Of a stretch of 64,000 nt of DNA, positions 57,996 through 64,000 are shown piece by piece. Both the position numbers and the translations under genes were made by a program. The notes beneath the pieces were generated by a model. That model ran no database searches. It was not told where the DNA came from and saw only the letters and a list, made by a program, of their open reading frames with translations. The DNA comes from Lyophyllum atratum. Taxonomy: Eukaryota; Basidiomycota; Agaricomycetes; Agaricales; Lyophyllaceae. The DNA lies in NCBI GenBank assembly GCA_014905825.1, contig JACGCN010000003.1, positions 1,612,001 to 1,676,000 on the forward strand, written 5' to 3'. Every line of letters starts with the position of its first letter. The first letter of the stretch is position 1.

Positions 57996-60092
57996 ATTCC
58001 CATTCGCTGTCGCTCTCTACTCTTTCCCTCGTCGCATGCCCCGACACCACCGCGGACGGTCACACGTCTGCATGCACCATCACATCTAGCATTTGCATCA
58101 CACCTGCACTTCCATCGGCTAAAGGCCTCCAGAGTCGACGCGCAAATAACCAGCCAAAACGACTCGGCTGTGCATCTCTTGACAACACTATTTCAATCGC
58201 ACCCACGCCCCATACACTCTAAAGCATTATAATCGCGCCCTTGCCGCACCAGTCTTTACTTTATACAATATCGCCTATAGCCAAACACTCCTTTGCACGC
58301 CTGTACCGACCACCACTTCTTCGTTTGTATCATCAAGCCCTTGTCACCATTTCTTCACGACACATTGGCATTCTTGTACTGTTATCCAGCATCATTTGTC
58401 GCATCCACGACAAGCATCCACTATAATTAACCCGTATATTCTAATACCAACAACACTCCTTCCATTGTTACCTACTGACAACTGCGTTCCGCGATCGCAA
58501 TCCCCAACTCTGTACCACCCCCCACTCCGAAATTCCAAGTGTACTTTGTTGTACCTTACTGTGCGCGCTAGCGATCAACTCGTTTTGCTTCGTGCTGTTT
58601 ATCATCTCCCATTGTACCCTTGACACGATGCGTACTACGAAGACACAGAATACACACTTTTTGACTTCGAATCCATCTGTCTGTCCAGTCTGATGATTTG
58701 ACCAATGCTAACGCTAAACGGTTGCGCGACTTTGAGTTATGAACTGACAGAACGCGCCGGTGTGTCATGCAAGTTGTCAACGTCAAGATCCCGCCTGCTG
58801 ACTAGATAGATCTTTCAAGCAACTGACAATACAACATCCTCGATGTTCGAGGGTCTGGCAGAGGCTTCGAATTCCCGAGACTCATGCTATTGTCACAATG
58901 AAACACCAGCCGGAGATGCTCGCAGTCCCGGTACCCACTCGGATCGTTTCCATGGTCCCTCGACAAAAACAACATTTATTGTCCAGGCCACGTATACGCA
59001 TATCAACGAGTGCTGCGGAGGGTACGGCCTCGGGATCCCGACATAGACTTGTCATAAAGCAGCTGTCATCCATACGGACAAATCTCAGAGTCAATATTCA
59101 ATCCCAATCATCCCATGCACAGGTGCTAATAAGCATCGATGTCACCGGACCCAGGGCTGAGCTGACCCCGACCTTGTCCCGCCACCGAACTTGTACTCGT
59201 ATGTAGGCCTCAGGGACGCGGTCTTAGAATATACCATTGTTCTGACTCCGGGATCCGAAAGGTACGCGTAAACATATCTGTAAATGACACGATATTAGAA
59301 AGTGTGATTTCATGACGAGGCGATGATGCAGCTGCGGCGGGTGATTGGCGGGTGAGTGAAGGGCCGTCGAGGGGTCATGGAGGCGTGTGTATGAACGTGG
59401 GGTTGGGCGGAGCTTGATGGAGCAACTGGACGCGTACTTTCGCGCTAGTACTTAGTTGTGATGTCACCGTGCACAGCGGTGCACTCAGGTGCACGCTCGG
59501 TGTTTTATGTGGTCGCAGGCGCTAGTTTATTTCGAGCGTTGCGGGCGGTGTTTGGTTTTCCCAGAGGTGGCAAATACATGACCTCAGTTGCATGCAAATG
59601 GAACCCAACTTGCTCTGGACATAGTTGAAGTTCCAATGCCTGTGAGTAGAAGAATATATATATGCTTGTAGGGATAAATGGAAACAATTGTCGAAGGTGG
59701 ATCCTTACAGATTGAAATCTGCAATACACATTTTAAAGTACAGCACATGGTTCAGTCCATCGGGAGAACATGCATCAATCGCAACCACTCAGATCGACCG
59801 TCCCTGGTGCGCCCTCCGACGCGTTACGAGTCCGCAGTTATCCTGCCCAGAGATCTAGGACAACAGATCCATCTCTGACGACGATTAATCATGGTCCGTA
59901 TGCCCAAATGACGCAGTGATCTATATCACAACCAAATCTCATCTCGTCTCCAATTTCCAACCCACCCTAACCAGCCCTAACCCAGCAGATGCAGTGTAGT
60001 AAATCCAACACCGAACAACTCCGCTTCATATTGACTGATACGCATATCCTGCCGAAGCCGGAAGCAAATACAAATTGACTTTCGGTGTTCCC
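57996..60092. other. Gene-poor stretch of about 2.1 kb
   Basis: The first 650 bp are strongly pyrimidine-rich, as in a long 3' region. The rest holds only short frames without domains. A small cluster of GTGCAC motifs lies at about 59469-59493. Nothing else is visible. Confidence 0.5.
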
Positions 60093-62172
60093 TCACCGCC
60101 TGCGAAAACTATCAAACAGCCCAGTCACGATGGAAGATGGTTTTTGTGTGGTTGGTGTAGTTGGCGGAGCTGCGGCCACGGGCGGATGGGAGGGCGGTGG
60201 GCCCCCGGCGTGGGGTTGTTGCCATGAGGGTGGTGGCGCGTAGCCAGGGCTGTAGCTGGGAGTATATGGACCCGAGTTTGGACTCGGATTCGGGGGAGGA
60301 GCGTATGCGCCTGGGCCATAGAAAGACTGAGCTCCTGCACTGGCATGGGGGGAATGGCGTGCAGGCCGATCCCAGCCTGAGTTTATAGTTCCAAGGTTCG
60401 GCACGGTAGGAGACGGGAACTGTACAGACTGTGCCTCGGATGCTCGGGAGTTCTGGGGGCGGGATGAATTGCGCACTGGAGGCGGGGCGGTATATATATT
60501 GGGATTATTCAACTGTGACGGTGAAGGGGAGGGCTGTTTTGGGTGCACTTGATGGGAATGGATATGCGAGGTTGGCGATGAGGGGCGAGAGTTCTTGTTG
60601 AGTTTCCCACTTGGGCGTGAACTTTGCGGTGGAGTTTTCGGTCTAGTGTCTATCGAATGAGAATTGGAAGAAGAAGAAGTGCAAACCAGACTAAGTTAGA
60701 CGAATGCAATGGACGAATCAATCATTTCCACCAACCCTTTTTCTCCTCCTTTTTCTTAGAATCCTTACTTGCTTTGTCTTTACTGGACGTGTCCTTGCTG
60801 CCCTTGTCTTTATTGGAACCATCCTTGCTAGGTTTATCATTGGTAGTCGCTTTGGGCTGTAACTCCGGCATGTCAATCTTGCTCAGATGAACAGTAAGGC
60901 TGGTCGGTGGCGAATATGTGTTTATAGGCTTGGTCTTATCATTGAGGTTAATGCGCCTTGGTCCCTTCTGCTTCTCGGTCGTGTCGTATACCACATATTG
61001 ATGTAGCTCCGTCTCATCAGCCAGTCCTAAACGGCCAACGTTAGTTCTATTATGTAGTACAACATCACAAGCAAAATTCTAACCTGCTTTATGCCGTATC
61101 CGTTTCGCCTGTTCCACGACCTGCAGAACCTTGGGCACCTGCTCCGCCGCAGCGGATTTAACGGTCACAAATAGCATAGCGTCGTCCTTCAGGCCCAGAA
61201 GCTCTGTCAGTCGAAATGAAATGATGGAAAGTTCCTAAGTTCCTCTCGTACCTCAAGTAACCGTGCGCAGTATTGGGCATAGTGGTCCACGTGCCCCTCA
61301 CCCTCCACAATAATTTCATTATACTCGCCTTGAGCGGCTTGCATCTCCGCGATTCCGTCGACGCCGGTCTTCGGCGCCGGTTTTGGGGGTGGCTGTGGAG
61401 GATCAGCGATCGCAACAGAGGTGCCCGGGATCGCTGAGACGTTCCGACTCAGTCCAGGTGTCGAACTCGGCGAGGCTTCTAGAGGAGGTGTATGATATCC
61501 CTCGTTCACATCCTGGAATGTTAGGAGTGCGGTGAGGATTACAATCTCGAGACCTTTCCGGTCGTCAATGTCAAATCTAAAGCGTATGATCAGCGTCAGT
61601 GCTTGCAAGTGGTGATAGGGACAAGAGCGGCGCACCGATTAAGGTTATAATCAAGAATCTGCACCGACGTCGTCTTGAGTCGGCCAGCTGGCTCCTTTGT
61701 GACTGCTACAAGGACCGGTGGATCCGGTTTGCGTAGCATGAAGCATTCCTCGCGCTTCCACTCAAAGTCATGTCTGTATAATAGTTAGACAAGGCAACAC
61801 TAGATAAATGATTGTTGGATGACGCACTCCTCCCACTTGAAACCCCAACGGAAGGATAGAGTACCAGTGTACTTTAGATCGACTAGAATAGTTGGGTTGC
61901 AAAGTTCCAGCGTCTTGGCTTTGCTCGTGGCGGTAGGTGATGTTGCGGTGATGAGTAGAGATTGTGATATTGGATCTGATTCAAGTAGCTGTTGGGCTCG
62001 AGAACGTATCAGACAAGAACAACGTACCATAGACCTCCGCTTTGTATTCCATCCCGGGAAGCCGCTGTTTCCTGTAATGTACTGTGCCAGAGGGGTCCAC
62101 AAGATCGACTACATTTGGGTTGTCCGTATGTTGCGTAAGATGAAGAGTGAAGAGGTTCTGATCCAAGCTCAT
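60093..62172 (-). CDS. Large conserved fungal protein of unknown function
   Basis: The ATG at 62172 begins MSLDQNLFTLHLTQHTDNPN, VVDLVDPSGTVHYRKQRLPG. After introns come DPISQSLLITATSPTATSKA, TLELCNPTILVDLKYTGTLSF, RWGFKWEEHDFEWKREECFM, LVAVTKEPAGRLKTTSVQIL, and DYNLNRFDIDDRKGLEIVIL. The beta-rich order suggests a compact N-terminal domain of about 200 residues. A Pro-rich linker, then DHYAQYCARLLELLGLKDDA and VPKVLQVVEQAKRIRHKAG follow, with QKGPRRINLNDK, a Lys/Ser/Asp-rich stretch (SKDTSSKDKASKDSKKKEEK) and a Pro/Ser/Tyr-rich tail ending TGLFDSFRRR. The splice sites at 61794-61835 and 61575-61635 fit exactly. A lipid- or protein-binding scaffold is one guess; no function is shown. Confidence 0.75.
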
Positions 62173-64000
62173 GGTATAGAGTAAATTTGCGCGAGAACAA
62201 GATGCAGAAGAGTGGTATAGCTTGGGTATAGCTTATAATGATTGACTGCGGGGGAACTGTGATCACAAGTGTTGCGTTCGGCATAGCCCCTCCGGAACCA
62301 TTGACAGCGACAGCCACCGCCTCGGGAACGTGGACAGCAGGCGCCCACCACTATCTCGCTCACCTAATCTGAGTACTTAGGTGAGGCCTGAAAGGCTTTC
62401 ATGTGTAGCGAGTATCAGCGGGACCGAATTCGAGCGTCGCAACTTTGTTGATGCTATTTGCGCAAAGTCGCGTCCTGGACGACGCGTCTCTTGCAGTCAA
62501 CCATACCTCTCTGATATTCATCTCCATACCCATGACTACGTTCCATCGCCGATGCCTAGATCACTCTGTAACAAGGTCCAACGGAGGCAAACTAGCTTGA
62601 ACTCCTTTCCGCCAACCAGGCAGATATAATTTCAAAAGCATTGACATCTTCGCTTTCAATGGTTTCGATATTTAGGTGCAGAGATGTTGCCAAAGTGGTC
62701 GGACGAGTCAAAAGCCAAGAGAGTCTACGTCCGAATCTCCATATTGTTCCCTTGAAAAGTGCCCTTTGACCCTCCTATAACCTTCAAGACTCGTTCTCCG
62801 ACCATTCCAAGCCACCCTATCCTCATCCCCATGCGTCGTCCGAATCTACATAAAGTACGACCTCCTTTCCAAGCTGGACCCGCTCAAGTTTTGCGCTGGC
62901 CAACATAGAAACCAACATGTAGCCCCACCCTCAGCGCCCAATTTCGAATCGTGTATCAGCATCAGTATCAATCACCGCTGGGACCCTCAACGACGCCCGC
63001 TCCGCACGATCCAACTCATTCCCGTCCGAGGACATATTTGCTGGCGTCGGCGCTGCTGCGGCCCTCCGTGGAGACGTCCGCATGGCGCTGACTGCCACTT
63101 CGCCATCAAGGCGTTCAGACATCCAGACATACACACTTGCGCTGTATTGTTCCGTAGATGATGTTACGGACAGAAGTGATGTTCTTGTCCTCTCTGGGAG
63201 GCAGAAGAACGGGAGACCCTACCGCAACAACAACACCCCTATCATACGAAGCAAAGCACTGGATCAGGGCGTGTACATCTTCATGGATTCTAGAGCTTAC
63301 GGGTCGTATCGCGCTGTACGACCGCCTCCCATGCCACGGTTCCCGAGTCCCAATCTCCCGGAACCTGGAATTGTGAAAGGACGAAATCACTTGCCGTAAT
63401 ACGCCATTCCAAGGTTTCTCCTGTTTTGTTCCCAGACTCCCATGGGCCGTTTATCGCCCCCTGCGCCTATTCCTATGTCTGACGAAAGCTAGCCTTCCTT
63501 GCCACCTGATATATCCACCGACTGGTACCAAGGGTTACATTACCATGGCCGTTGGTATGGTACGCCGCATGTCCTTCAAGTTTGGGCTACATACATCATA
63601 TGGGACTCGGAATTGGCAGAGATGTTGACGAAACCAGTCTTGGATAGATGTATCAATGTCATTCTTCAGAATCTAAAGAGGTGTTATTTAGATTCTGCTG
63701 CCGGATCCGCCACGTCGATGAGCCATCCACCCGTGCGTCTTGCACATCCCCCCATGCGTAGTTCTCTGCATGCTCTCCCTCAGATCATGCCCTGTGGTCA
63801 TACCAACCATCTTCCCTCGGTGGATTTTCGATAGTCACGGACCTGCCCCTTCAAGTTTAAATTAACTGCCAATAGCGTTCTCGAGTTCTTCTCTGTGGAT
63901 CCAAATATTTGTAGTCCCTTCATTCATCGAAGCACGCCATCTGCAGATTCGTCCGAATCTCTGACTTCTGTGGTTGATATGGATCGAGATAGGATATGGG
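62173..64000. other. Gene-poor stretch at the right edge
   Basis: About 1.8 kb with overlapping short frames (for example 63082-63399 +, 63499-63834 +) lacking recognisable domains or splice patterns. The first part should hold the promoter of the large unknown gene. Nothing else can be supported. Confidence 0.5.

Noticed and set aside
1..64000. CRISPR arrays, prophage, bacterial operons, insertion sequences
   Set aside because: No regular repeats with spacers, no ribosome-binding-site-led gene strings and no transposase motifs; gene structure is that of a fungus.

Overview
The window looks like nuclear DNA of a filamentous basidiomycete, probably an agaricomycete. Nearly every gene is broken by many short introns (about 40-70 nt, GT-AG, often with GTTCGT/GTACGT/GTGAGT donors). 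The protein families (BTB, F-box-like, Zap1-like zinc finger, Zds, a CBM19-like secreted protein) are typical of mushroom-forming fungi, and a split tRNA-Leu gene is present. There are no bacterial-type operons, phage genes or CRISPR arrays. All functional calls rest on reading the sequence; no search was run.

Layout, left to right: the 3' end of a truncated gene (1-313); an intron-containing tRNA-Leu(AAG) (835-961); mitochondrial dihydroorotate dehydrogenase (1170-2832, +); a BTB-domain protein (3113-4479, +); a secreted protein with two six-cysteine CBM19-like modules (5474-6982, +); a multi-membrane-span glycosyltransferase-like protein (7407-9019, +). After a 1.9-kb gap come BUD6/AIP3 (10919-14142, -) and a DCR2-like phosphatase (14295-16831, -), the latter divergent from mitoribosomal uL23m (17018-17890, +). 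Next are a weak unknown gene near 18.5 kb, an LRR protein (19320-21049, +), a ZAP1-like zinc regulator (21293-23155, -), a degenerate cytidylyltransferase-like protein (23515-24364, -), an aromatic-ring FAD monooxygenase (24689-26783, -), and TMA16 (27464-28171, -) divergent from MZT1 (28320-28673, +), followed by a ZDS1-type regulator (29090-31891, +).

The second half holds ARPC2/ARC35 (34046-35238, +), acetyl-CoA carboxylase ACC1 (35704-43047, +), glutamine-dependent NAD synthetase QNS1 (43377-46592, +), exocyst SEC6 (46699-49112, -) divergent from COQ6 (49250-51236, +), a shortened F-box-like gene (51304-52084, -), two conserved fungal unknowns (52469-53637 + and 56853-57995 +), and a large unknown gene (60093-62172, -). 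The stretches 31.9-34.0, 53.6-56.9, 58.0-60.1 and 62.2-64.0 kb show no convincing genes.

The genes are mostly housekeeping: pyrimidine, fatty-acid, NAD and ubiquinone synthesis, polarity and secretion (BUD6, ZDS1, SEC6, ARPC2), microtubule nucleation (MZT1), ribosomes (uL23m, TMA16) and zinc control. Three divergent pairs share promoters of 137-186 bp. A strong cross-cutting signal is that many clearly essential genes carry single-base frameshifts, often in or next to short homopolymers. This fits uncorrected assembly indels much better than real gene decay, so coding sequences here need correction before automated use. I found no convincing new multi-gene system. The most unusual single items are the cytidylyltransferase-like protein with a broken HxGH motif, the stop-free 54-nt intron of MZT1, and the cysteine-rich head of the ZAP1-like protein.
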